Source: Nageia nagi
Taxonomy: Eukaryota; Pinophyta
Assembly (NCBI GenBank): GCA_050084985.1
Contig: JBITNC010000001.1
Location: 154,504,001 to 154,568,000 of the forward strand
Direction: 5' to 3'
Length of the DNA: 64,000 nt
Positions 46,601-54,499 of this stretch are shown here, piece after piece. The notes under the pieces were generated by a model. The model was not told the origin of the DNA. It did no database searches and saw only the letters and a list, made by a program, of their open reading frames with translations. Made by a program: the position numbers and the translations under genes. How positions within the stretch are numbered: the first letter of the stretch is position 1; each line of letters begins with the position of its first letter.

Positions 46601-49600
46601 GCAATACTTGGTAGCCATTACGATCCCACCTTCACAAGTAAGTTTTGGCAAGAATTGTTCAAATAGCAAGGTACACACTTAAAACACAAGTAAGCCTCTT
46701 AGTCACAAATGGATGGTCAAACAGAAAACATTAACAAATGCCACACTTAAAACACAAGTAAGCCTCTTAGTCACAAATGGATGGTCAAACAGAAAACATT
46801 AACAAATGCCTTGAAACAAACCTCAAATGCTTTGCATTGTCTCCAAATCCCATCGGATTTGATGGCTTCCTCTTGCCAAATGGCAGCACAATACTTTCTA
46901 TCATTCCTCCTACAAGATGACACCATATGAAGCATTATATACCCAACCACCAACATCCATGGTGTCACGCCTACGAAGCATCTCTAAGGTGGAGGCAATG
47001 AATGTCACTCTAACTAATTGCACCAATATGCTCTAAATCCTAAAGAAAAACCTAGCCACAACTCAAAACAGAATGAAGCAACAAGTTAATCAAACAAATC
47101 CAAATGATGGTTTGAAATGGAGAAAAGGTCTTCCTTCATCTCTAATCCTAGAACCAGACATCCTTGAAACTAAAGGGTTTCTAAAAACTTGCTCAAAAGT
47201 TTTGTGAGCCCTGCATAGTTATTCAATAGATTGACAAGATCACTCACTTCTAAGAAACACCTAGTATCCCATATGCCATACCTTAAGAAGGTAATTAATA
47301 ACAACACCTGCAACTAGACAACACTTCTAGAATTGGATGAGAAAGGCTCTTTACTTCTCAAATAGGCAACCATCCTCCATGATTGTGTATGTCAATTTCA
47401 CTTCCAGATAATCACATTAGTTCTAGTTCAATGGGAAGGGCTCCTACAAAAAGATGCCAAATGGAAATCATTCCGAGACCTTCAACAACATATAGTTGAT
47501 TTCAAGCGTTGTAGATAAGGATTTCCTAAGGGGGTGACATGTTACATCCTTATTCGTTTCCATACATGGCCTTATATAATAGAAAGGATCTAGGGGTGTC
47601 ATGAATGAAGATGCACCAAAACCGAAAGATGTTGATGAAATTATAAAATGGACTACAAAAGATCGAAAAGCAAGAGCTATAATTGGTCTAGGACTCTTAG
47701 ATGCATACCTATGTCACATTGACTTCTCAAAGACTATGAAAGAAGTTTGGCATGCTCTCAAAGAATTATTTGAATCGCATGAAGAAGTAGATGTTGAAGA
47801 CCTTCCCCACAATGACAATGAGGAATATGTTTTTCTACATTGAATCAAGAAGTATTCCTTGTGAATAGTTATCTGTCCCCAATCACAAGGATTATTTAGT
47901 GTGGCCTTAATTCCCATTGAAATATTTTTTGATGTATTAAGTGGAGGCGCACACCACATTTGTTGTGAATAGTTCTGTTCAATAACAACATGATGGTTCT
48001 ATGATTGGATGTGTTTATCCCCAATCAAAATTATTAATTATGATTGGTTGTGTCCCTAATCATTTTTGATGTAAACAGTAATGTGTGTCCATTTTTACAA
48101 ATTTGATGATATATAGTGTGTGTGTCCCTATCCAGTTGTTTGTGATTGGTTGTGTATCCCCAATCACAATTGTTATGAACAGTAGTAGGTGTCCCCAATC
48201 ACAATTGTTGTGAACAATAGTGTGTGTCCTTGTTTGCAACTTTGATCTTGGAGAGTGTGTGCGTCATTATCTAATTCTGTTGTAGGATCATGGATAGCTG
48301 ACTGTGTCCTTGTCCATGATTAAGTGTCCAGTGAGGCCATTCCCACTATTTCTCATCGTGAATAGTCAAGTGTTTACCTATTTGCACTCTAAGTGTATTT
48401 GATGAGCTGTTGAGCGTACCTTAGTTCAATTATATAGTTATTTGTATTGTTCTAAGTATCCCTACACATGTTTGAATCATGATGTAACAAAGGGGGATGT
48501 TAAAGTTTTATTACATCACGTAGGCTTTTGTTTGTTAGTTGTGTTGTTAGCCTATTATGATTTCCACCAGAAATGGAAATCATATTGTGATAGATGCACT
48601 TGCTAACACTATTGTGCATATAATATAGCCTATGCTGACCTATACAGTTGTATTTAGAATTTCAGACTAATAAAACTTGCACTTGCTACACTATTGTGCA
48701 TATAATATAGCCTATGCTGACCTATACAGTTGTATTCAGAATTTTAGACTAATAAAACTTGCACTTGCTACACTATTGTGCATATAATATAGCCTATGCT
48801 GACCTATACAGTTGTATTCAGAATTTCAGACTAATAAAACCTGGGGTTTCACTTCTTTGAATAGAATACGCAACTTGATGACATGCATATACACACTTGG
48901 ACAACAATGGTATCACAACTCTAAATGCACGTATCAAAACCCCACAAAGAGCTTTACATTGATATGTATTTTTGATACAAAACCTATTGATAGACCTTTT
49001 ACAACATACTTGCTTAATCGAATACTGTATTTAAGCTTTGTTGAAGACCTCTCGAATGCTTGAGATTCTCATTTTCATCCATTATATGTTTGTATAACTT
49101 CCTAACCATTCATTTTCCCTTATTGCACTTCTTGAAATCACACAAGGCCGTCAGTGGTGATTACATTCTGTCACGGATGGTTCTGAGTGATAGACAACTG
49201 TTTTCACTATGTAGGCGGCAACTGTATATGTGACCATTTTGTTTATGAACATGCTCTCTTCAAAATGAGCATTCCAACACACTTTGATTGTTCCTAAAAA
49301 GAGTTACGGTTAGCATGTCTGCTTCATCTCCATTCAAGAGTCTGCTCACCAGCTTCACAGTTGGTGACTTTGGACTCTCAACTTCAATGTCTCGAATCAT
49401 ATGCTGCTGCAAGATGAGCTAAAGGATGAAAATCATGAGAAAGAGGAGGTATTAGATGTATGCTCTGCCAAGCATAAAGAAAGTGTATACGATCAAGAAA
49501 TCCATCACAGAAGAATGAATCCATTCAGCAGAGGAACAATACTAATAGAAAGAGCAAGAACAACATTGCCAAAGGAAATTAGGGGTATGCTATTATTGTC

Positions 49601-51810
49601 ATCACATAACACATAGACAATGGGAGTGCCTCATAAAGAAAAATAACCATAGGAATGAAGCAAGGACATTGCACAAAATTAAGATAATTATTTGTTTTAT
49701 GTCTTTTAAGTTTGAGGAATGTGAGGCCAATTGTCTTGTGCTGCTGCTTGTGAATACAGGCTTTATGAATGGTCAAGACGAATAGCTATGGAACATGAAG
49801 ATCAGGATAACTGTTTCCTTCGAAAATGATGCAACCATTTAAGTAACTAATGGAAAGAATGCCTGAATCTAATAAATCTAGTATGTTTTGTAGATTGAAG
49901 AGGAACCTTTTTGCTCTAAGTGAGACTGAAAAATAAAGATGAGTATCCCTTTCAAAAGGGAAAGAATATTCATCAAGAACAACCAAAACAGGGTCCAGCC
50001 TGCTGGAAAAGCTGAATTGAGTCTCTACAAGTTGTTGGGCAGCTCAAAAGGTAAGAGAGTGTTAAGTTATTAAATCTTGTCTAATAATTAGAAAATGCAT
50101 AAGACATGGGGTTTCTAATTTTTCTAAGCAGCTAAGGCTGGGAAAATTCAAAAGTTTGAATAGGAGGATATTTCTCTGAGGAGTGCCATGGTATACAAAG
50201 AAAATAATTTATGAAACTACTTGAAAATTAATATAAGTTCCTACACCAAAAATATGGATATCTCGATCACTCAACGAAAAACAGCTGTCTATTTCATTTT
50301 AAGCAATAACTATGTGTTTCCAAAAAAAATTGCAAGGCAGTTGCCGCTCCTTATTTTTAAGAAGACAATAGCATTGTAGAAGATGCATAGAACAAAGGTG
50401 ATAATGGGCTTTCTTATGGACTGGTCCTAGAAAAGGAGACTCCTATATTTTCTAAGCCAAAACTGCTCCATAATTTTTGGAGCTTTACTATTAAGCTGTG
50501 GTACCATGAAAATCAATCTTTCACTGAAATAATTTCATCTTTTACATTTTAAGTTCACTTACTATTTCAGATTCGGTTTTTATTTGGATTTAATTTATAG
50601 CCACCTTAGACTTATGGGATTATCTTTCAGCTTACTCTGCAAGGAGTACCAGTCTTCCTGCACTTCTACTGCAGTATGATGGTAACAGCAGTGGGGTCGA
50701 ATAACCTTTCCCCGATTCTCAGTCACTAGGGCTGCCTACAGCAAATTGAACCTGGATCCTCCTCTTAACATCTAATCTCCACCAATTGGACCCAATTTGA
50801 CAGGATACAATTTCAAATATTTATTGGAAAAATATCTTAAAAGAGAAAGTCTAGGATTGAACCATTTGGCAAATTTATTTGATATAGAGGTTATGCCCCT
50901 AAAAATTCATTCCCTATCCTGAAAGGACTCCTCACATTCATAAAAAGATTCCATAATCTCCCATACACAAGAAATTGGTTTGCTTCACTCAACTAGCTTC
51001 CTTCAGTGTAGCAAGCTTGTTTCATGAGACCGCCCTATTATTTATCATTACAATAAATGGGATAACTGAACATTGTCCATGACCTTCCACTTCCACTAAA
51101 TATGCATTCCTTGGAAAATGGAAGTCAAGGAAACACATAGGAATAAGGAGAACGCAAATGGATGCTAACTAGAGTGGATTGATGAAAATGGTGCTTTTGT
51201 TAGGTCCATTCTATACTCCAGAGTTAGTTGGAACCAGTTCTAAGGCCAAGTGTCAGGTATTTGAATTCCACTACCATTCTCCGATCTATGTGCACTAATC
51301 TACAATTTTTGGTTTGGCTAGTCAGTGATCAACCATGGTAACAGAAAAGCTATTCAGGCCAAAAAAAGTCCCATCTAAATAAGCTATCTTGTTATGTAAC
51401 TGGGTAGACAAGCTACAATTGAATTGTGTGATTGTTTTGTTATATGTGTAAGGGCAAAGAAGGGAAGGAGTTACCGTATCTCCAGGCTTAGGAAATGGCC
51501 CATTGCCCTCTCGAATGTCTAATGCCTTGACGCCCCCCGATGCTTCCAACACCCGAAACTCATTTGAATCTGCAACTGCTTCAAATGGCCATGAGGATAA
51601 GCGCAGAAGCAGCAGGTGTGCTGCCAATGCCCGCTTTGAAAGGATTGATATGGGAATGGCACCATCCCTGCTTTGGGCTTGGCATACAATAGCGACTGTT
51701 TTCAAGTTTAATTTCTGGCTATATTTGTTGGGAATGGGAGCGAGGGGTGCCACTGCCAGAGGGCTTGCAGGAAGCCAGGCAGAGGCCGTAGGAGGCGCAG
51801 ATGCAAACAT
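34540..51810 (-). CDS. FKBP17-1: FKBP-type peptidyl-prolyl cis-trans isomerase, thylakoid lumen type (FKBP17-1-like), four exons
   Basis: Joining 51,810-51,475, 39,049-38,927, 38,779-38,663 and 34,683-34,540 gives 239 residues with all junctions in phase 0 and GT-AG introns. The A/S/P-rich N-terminus is a plastid transit peptide; SKRALAAHLLLLRLSSWPF then AVA (78-80) before D81 is a lumen-targeting segment. The FKBP domain covers roughly 90-235: IHYYGRL (115-121), RFDS (128-131), VIPGI (154-158), KVGGLRR (166-172), IIPPSEGYQN (174-183) and LIFDIELL (220-227). Compared with FKBP12, Y26, F36, D37, V55, I56, Y82 and F99 positions are kept, but W59 is I158, and a long loop carrying FFDRQRLFTT replaces the usual short one. 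FKBP membership is near certain; the FKBP17-1 label is from recall of plant lumen FKBPs. Confidence 0.92.
36110..36441 (+). mobile_element. LTR fragment in FKBP intron 3
   Basis: From about 36,175 the sequence aligns with 40,910-41,135 in intron 1: atttccattactgttatttt, a cttttgcaatatgttatttaa block, ttacaaccgacttcctagtatctatg, ttaaaagcttcc and aaatataccaa. It ends TACCA two bases before a primer-binding site, so it is a 5' LTR end. The left boundary is uncertain. Confidence 0.72.
36444..36456 (+). other. primer-binding site of the intron 3 LTR element
   Basis: TGGTATCAAAGCC, one base from the common initiator-methionine tRNA complement TGGTATCAGAGCC. No gag or pol follows, so only the element's beginning survives. 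Confidence 0.72.
38663..38779 (-). CDS. FKBP gene exon 3
   Basis: 39 codons from GTAATTCCAGGA to CCAAAT, followed by donor GTACGT. Encodes VIPGISSAVRTMKVGG, the central FKBP motif, and IIPPSEGYQNTSQEPIPPN. Confidence 0.93.
38780..38926 (-). other. FKBP gene intron 2, 147 bp, open in frame
   Basis: Bounded by GTAAGT and ttgcag. Its length is 49 codons exactly and it has no stop in the exon frame, so the genomic reading frame runs straight from exon 2 into exon 3. It has no FKBP homology and conserved sequence resumes exactly across it, so it is an intron. Retention would insert 49 residues between T153 and V154. Confidence 0.88.
38927..39049 (-). CDS. FKBP gene exon 2
   Basis: 41 codons, acceptor cttgcag before GTTGTTATTCAT and donor ACT|GTAAGT. 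Encodes HYYGRLAAKQGWRFDS and the PFVFTVGSD strand of the FKBP domain. Confidence 0.93.
40442..40640 (+). pseudogene. gypsy RNase H fragment in intron 1
   Basis: Reads TETDASGYAMRIILMQEGRPKCY and then EELALIQTAEKRE, the start of a Ty3 RNase H. The TDASxYAMxxxLMQxGRP form matches element C's RNase H (TDASDYAMGVVLMQ), not element J's own (SDA...AFISKAL). It is therefore a separate remnant about 200 bp long. Confidence 0.75.
40675..41135 (+). mobile_element. 5' LTR of element J
   Basis: The 3' half matches 36,175-36,435 in intron 3. Its start TGTTACTTACCC is inferred from the TGTTAC that follows J's polypurine tract at 47,540. It has an internal repetition of ggaatatg near 40,718-40,826 (gtaacggaatatgtgag, gtaagggaatatgcag, gtaaggaaatatgcac). 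Confidence 0.55.
41136..42140 (+). pseudogene. gypsy RT and RNase H of element J
   Basis: Fragments: FFTKLDLCLSYHQIHKKKDV, KTTF, GSHYEFCMIPFSLTYVPSTFQSLMN, MGVLGYYYKFMKEYG, ALTSKNFAKSTYEKEILATIQ and finally GNENIVADALYRLLEE at 42,094-42,140. The last motif is the conserved VADALSR end of RNase H. Stops are frequent and the YxDD region is not intact. Confidence 0.83.
42141..42530 (-). mobile_element. 3' LTR of copia element I (390 bp)
   Basis: Minus strand TGTTGGGAGCTGAAG to TTTTCTGACA, preceded by the purine tract caagtgggagaa (about 42,531-42,542). Shares long blocks with the 5' copy, including aaattaacgtggaaaacccta and tttattactctcaaac on the plus strand. Confidence 0.9.
42543..43040 (-). 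pseudogene. copia RT second half of element I, fused to a 3' tail by deletion
   Basis: Reads MKTTFLYDDLKEEIYMDRPNGYE, FRFNKSLYGLKQVPRMWYKKFD, then LYINDMLVAGPSMEKNNDLKGQLARTFEVKDLG. The catalytic YVDD is YIND, and FLHGDL is FLYDDL. After VKDLG the RT ends and unrelated sequence leads to the polypurine tract within about 170 bp, so RNase H (normally several hundred bp) was lost. Confidence 0.87.
43041..43700 (-). pseudogene. copia RT first half and linker of element I
   Basis: A 182-residue frame (43,117-43,665) opens with WDPTTCKVIISCVIIVNE, the usual end of the copia integrase, then a Q-rich linker, then EPSSFQEARESENVEKWRKAMDEEMEALYKN, WKLVDLPLGRKVDGSEWLYKIKK and HYKARLVAKGYA, the start of RT. 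It is one of the best preserved frames in the window. Confidence 0.9.
43701..44735 (-). pseudogene. copia protease end, pre-integrase and integrase of element I
   Basis: Frame 44,085-44,732 reads CEIMGRGNIRMRLDDGRERMLCDVQHVFDLRKNLVSI, then MLWHQFLGHVSEKGLKTMHDR (pre-integrase) and FINDYSRRLWIYFLIKK (integrase core). A segment between about 44,220 and 44,320 is aberrant. Frame 43,792-43,977 gives the later integrase helix with ECTRSILSSSRLEKMFWVEAVNTVIYLIN. The frames are separated by stops and frameshifts. Confidence 0.85.
45043..45675 (-). pseudogene. copia gag of element I
   Basis: Starts MGVITTIGGVTKFEIEKFDGSNFTVWKMKVEDLF at 45,675, the typical copia gag opening (KFDGxNFxxWKxxM), then EEWEKLDRKVVSTILLCLEDSF. 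A second frame (45,190-45,387) gives KTTTNKIFLKNQFYSLRMKESSIVANYLNEL and LFFVNVKMDDEDTANTLLCSL, the UBN2-type gag core. A zinc knuckle, CWHCGKPKHSKKDFW-like, can be read near 44,950-45,000. Confidence 0.87.
45711..45723 (-). other. primer-binding site of copia element I
   Basis: Minus strand TGGTACTGGAGCT, two bases after the 5' LTR end. Resembles TGGTATCAGAGCT, the initiator-methionine tRNA complement, with three changes. Confidence 0.7.
45726..46122 (-). mobile_element. 5' LTR of copia element I (397 bp)
   Basis: Colinear with 42,141-42,530, but its terminal TG has become TA (46,122) and the last CA has become CC. The right target duplication aggag follows at 46,123-46,127. Confidence 0.9.
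46123..47530 (+). pseudogene. gypsy integrase and pol tail of element J
   Basis: Continues from 42,140 after the copia insertion. ILVVVDRLTKYTHFCALGHP (about 46,480-46,550) is the gypsy integrase core start. The later HKWMVKQKTLTNALKQTSNAL corresponds to the YHPQTDGQTExxNxxLExYLR region. A 68-bp tandem duplication sits inside it. The frame then decays to about 47,530. Confidence 0.8.
46674..46809 (+). repeat. perfect 68-bp tandem duplication in element J integrase
   Basis: 46,674-46,741 and 46,742-46,809 are identical, from cacacttaaaacacaag to acattaacaaatgc. Identity in an otherwise decayed element points to a recent duplication by slippage, or to an assembly artefact. Confidence 0.92.
47560..48498 (+). 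pseudogene. copia gag fragment and tail of element K
   Basis: Frame 47,601-47,843 reads EIIKWTTKDRKARAIIGLGLLDAYLCHIDFSKTMKEVWHALKELFE, which matches the UBN2-type copia gag (WxxKDxxAxxxIxxxLxxxxLxxIxxxxTAKExWxxLxxxFE). Nothing else of pol is seen. The following 600 bp contain repeated tccccaatcac motifs. A purine run, aaagggggaTG, precedes the LTR at 48,499. Confidence 0.75.
47870..48240 (+). repeat. short interspersed/tandem motifs in element K tail
   Basis: The block tgtccccaatcacaattgtt followed by rtgaacartag occurs twice in tandem (about 48,160-48,225). Related copies with ccccaatcac/ccccaatcaa and gtgattggttgtgt occur near 47,875, 48,014, 48,040 and 48,145. Confidence 0.65.
48499..48906 (+). 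mobile_element. LTR of element K, flanked by both polypurine tract and primer-binding site
   Basis: Starts TGTTAAAGTTTTATTAC after aaaggggga and ends CTTGGACAACA one base before TGGTATCACAACT. An upstream purine tract belongs to a 3' LTR, and a downstream primer site to a 5' LTR. It contains a threefold repeat of 82 bp. Confidence 0.65.
48597..48842 (+). repeat. triplicated 82-bp unit inside the element K LTR
   Basis: Units start at 48,597, 48,680 and 48,762. Each contains cacttgcta, cactattgtgcatataatatagcc, tatgctgacctatacagttg and cagactaataaaac. The units differ by only a few bases. Each carries both a TATA-like tataatata and an AATAAA, so promoter and poly(A) signals would be present three times. 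Confidence 0.9.
48908..48920 (+). other. primer-binding-like site after element K LTR
   Basis: TGGTATCACAACT shares TGGTATCA with the usual initiator-methionine complement. No gag is recognised downstream. Confidence 0.5.
48921..50635. other. unassigned part of FKBP intron 1
   Basis: About 1.7 kb with no domain or repeat that I can identify. Open frames here (49,401-49,616 plus; 49,579-49,986 minus) show no family resemblance. Confidence 0.4.
50640..50830 (-). mobile_element. SINE-like repeat in intron 1
   Basis: On the minus strand, ttggtggagattagatgttaagagg followed by atccaggttcaatttgc resembles an A box and a B box (GGTTCAA) at tRNA-like spacing. No A-rich tail or target duplication is clear, so this is tentative. 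Confidence 0.4.
51475..51810 (-). CDS. FKBP gene exon 1 (coding)
   Basis: 112 codons from ATG at 51,810 to GAT ACG at 51,475, followed by donor GTAACT. It encodes the transit peptide, the lumen-targeting segment and the start of the FKBP fold (GGVKALDIREGNGPFPKPGD). GC content is clearly higher than in the surrounding DNA. The 158-residue plus-strand frame over it is a shadow. Confidence 0.92.
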
Positions 51811-51910
51811 ACTGGCAGAGGAAAATGGCAGTGTTTTTAACAGGAAGTCTTCTAATGAATTGTATTTAATTCGTAAACATTATCTTATGAATTGCAATGT
51901 AGATTTCTAT

Positions 51911-51917
51911 TTTTATA
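51911..51917 (-). promoter_or_regulatory. candidate TATA box of the FKBP gene
   Basis: TATAAAA on the minus strand, about 100 bp upstream of the ATG, would give a leader of roughly 70 bases. The region is AT-rich, so chance occurrence is possible. Confidence 0.35.
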
Positions 51918-51919
51918 AA

Positions 51920-53520
51920 TATAATTTTTTTTTAAGAAAAATATTTTTTGGAATATTCTTTCATAAGATATTATATTGAGAGGTATTTATTTTATCAAAT
52001 TCATCTAGCTCACATTCAACTTCATTTATACCTACTATCATTCAATAATATTTACAATTATATTTATTTGTTAGTGGAATGGAATTTGAACCTAGATCCC
52101 CACAATTTAGTGAAGAATTTTAAAACGTAATTTGAAAATTGTTACATGTCTTAAAGAAAATATTAAAATTATTTTATTTTAAATTTAGAAAAAAATATTT
52201 AAAATGTTTTGATCCATTAAAATATTTTCAAGGTTTATTTTATTTCAAATGATATTAGTTATCTAGTTATGTCAAAGCATATTTAAACAAACTTAACAAT
52301 TTTTTTGGGTAATTGGAAAAAAAAGGGGTTTTTTTTATACAAGTACCCAAAACCTATTTCAAAAATTCAAATTTTCAACAATATTACCATCTATTGCCAT
52401 TACAAAACCTAATATATACTAACTTCACTAATGCGCTGCAAGAGACTAATTATATACCGTTCTCTAGAAGCCCTCTTAGCCTTCTTATTCTTCTTTCCTT
52501 TTGGATATATCATATGTAGTGGCCTGACATTATATATAATTGGTTCATTTTCTTTGTTTATCCTTGGTAGCTCGCCTTCAGCTTCACTTTTGCTATCAAC
52601 CATCGATGTCTATAGTAGCCCATCAAATGGATCATCATCTAACATTTCTTCTTATCTACTAAATGGCACCTCTATCAATTTCCATCAATCATTGAGTTAT
52701 TAAGTTGGCTGGTATGCTTCTTCACTTGCTTATCCCCCCCCTTGACATCCCTCTTCTAAGGGGATAAATACATTAGATATTAACATATTAAGTGTTGTTA
52801 GGGGGCCTTGCCCCAACATCTACTTCAACAAGCTTAACATTTTATTTGAAAACACTAAAGATCAATTATTGATTGAGAAGAGTTTTTAGTTACCATTTTG
52901 CAAGTTAAAAATAATAGAATATCTAAAAATACTGGAATCCAAGTCTATAATGGTAGAAGATTAGTATTAAGAAACCACACTACAACATTCTTAAAGATCT
53001 ATTATGACTTTTAAAGCATCTTAAAGATTAATATAATGTTTATTAAATTCCATCATGATTTTTAATTGTGTATAGATAATAACAAAAAGTCTCCTTTATG
53101 GATTTCATTGGTATATTTTTATTTGTTATCATTACTTATTCAATATAGCTTTGTTTTTTAAAGTAAGGGTAAAAACCAACATAATTGATGAGGATTTGTT
53201 TTTATATAGGAACCAAAACTTATTTTGAAAATTTATATCATATGAGGCAACAAATTGTCTTGGTTTACTATATAATTAATTTATAATATAAAAATTGGTA
53301 TCCCAACTAATGGTTACCAATTACATATACCTATAGATTAAAATGAATTCCTAACTATTAGTAGCCTTACAAATGACTACCAACTTCAAATTTCTTTCTT
53401 AAATCTTCTTTAGAACCTGTTCTTATGTGTAGCCTTCATTATTTTTCTTGAAAGATATTATTATTTTTTAGCTTTTTCATGTTTATGAGTAATTATATCT
53501 TTGGTTCCAATACTTTAAAG
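51920..53520. other. AT-rich 5' flank of the FKBP gene
   Basis: About 1.6 kb between the gene and the copia element G. No coding or TE domain recognised. The palindrome agggggccttgcccca-type segment at 52,800-52,815 (ggggcc...ccttgcccc) is the only compact structure noticed. Confidence 0.4.
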
Positions 53521-53589
53521 TTTGATTTGGGCTTTTATGAGCACTATGTTTATGGTTGTTAGTAATTTAGTCTTTGGTATCATCCTTAG

Positions 53590-54400
53590 TGAGGAAATGC
53601 AATGAAAAAGCATACATGAGACATCAGGTAATGCTTTGATTATTGAGAATAGATAGAGGATAAGGGAGAGAGAAAATATTCCAATGAATCATGGTAAGTC
53701 AAAGGTAGATCCAAATCCAAAGGAAAAGTAAAATTGGAATGTTGGCATTATGGGAAGAAAGGATATCTAATGAAAAGATTATTACGAGAAAAGAGAGAGG
53801 AGATGAAAGACAACATAATAATCAAGAAGTAAACATTGTAGATGATGTGTTACAAGATGCTTTAGTTCTCTCATCACATAATATTTCTAATTATTGGGTG
53901 ATAGACTCAAAAGCTTCATTTCATCCTACATCCCATAATAAATATTTTATGGATTATGTACAAGGTGATTTTAGACCAACATTATTGGAAAATAATCAAC
54001 CATGCAAAATTGTTGGAATGGGTAACATTTTGATAAAATTACCAAATGTAAATTAACAATTGCTAAAAGAGGTAATATATATTATTAATTTGAAAAAATA
54101 TAATTTTAGTAGAAAAGTTGAATAATGAAGGCTATACAGTTGCATTTAAAGATCATTCATGGAAGGTTGCTAACGGATCCATGATAGTAGAAAAAGGAAA
54201 GATGGTTGGTACATCATTGTATTTACTTACTAATACATCTTATTATTCTTTGTCTTTAGCTTCTACATGTGAAGATGCAACTCTCTACCATCACAAGCTT
54301 CAGTACATGAGTGAGAAAGGGATGCAAACTCCACTCTATAAATTTGTTGCCAAATTCGAAGCACGTTGATTTGGGCTTTTGTGAGCACTATGCTTATGGA
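53590..54400 (+). pseudogene. copia gag end, zinc knuckle remnant, protease and pre-integrase (element G)
   Basis: ECWHYGKKGYLMKRLLR near 53,738 is a degraded CCHC knuckle. The frame from 53,739 has NYWVIDSKASFHPTS, where the family reads WxxDSGAxxHxT; the catalytic D is present but the G after DS is K. It continues GNNQPCKIVGMGNILIKL. The next frame (54,118-54,369) gives LYHHKLQYMSEKGM and then, across a stop, LGFCEHYAYGK, the pre-integrase cysteine motif. Confidence 0.85.
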
Positions 54401-54499
54401 AAATAGGGAAGGGGTTGTTTTCTTAGAGTTGGGAAAGAAAAGAAGAGAGAAAAGTAAGCTTCACATACAAATGTATGAGGACTAGCTCGAGAATCATAT

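Larger units (their letters stand above)
40675..47590 (+). mobile_element. Ty3/gypsy element J, decayed, split by copia I
   Basis: An LTR-like block (about 40,675-41,135) is followed directly by RT, so primer site, gag and protease are deleted. RT and RNase H occupy 41,136-42,140; integrase and pol tail occupy 46,123-47,530, after the copia insertion. A purine tract, cctaagggggtgaca, precedes TGTTAC at 47,540, which may be the start of a 3' LTR that soon becomes unrecognisable. Confidence 0.78.
39050..51474 (-). other. FKBP gene intron 1 (12,425 bp), TE-filled
   Basis: Donor GTAACT at 51,474, acceptor cttgcag at 39,050. It contains, left to right, a stray gypsy RNase H fragment, gypsy element J split by copia element I, a copia gag remnant with an LTR (K), and SINE-like pieces. 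J and K lie antisense to the gene; I lies in the same sense. 39,050-40,440 has no assigned TE, only a short (tttc)n run at about 39,626 and frames without resemblance. Confidence 0.85.

Noticed and set aside
49401-49616. 71-residue charged plus-strand frame in intron 1
   Set aside because: No family resemblance and no adjacent TE domains; too short to call.
51503-51979. 158-residue plus-strand frame
   Set aside because: It is the antisense shadow of FKBP exon 1, whose GC-rich coding DNA keeps the opposite strand open.
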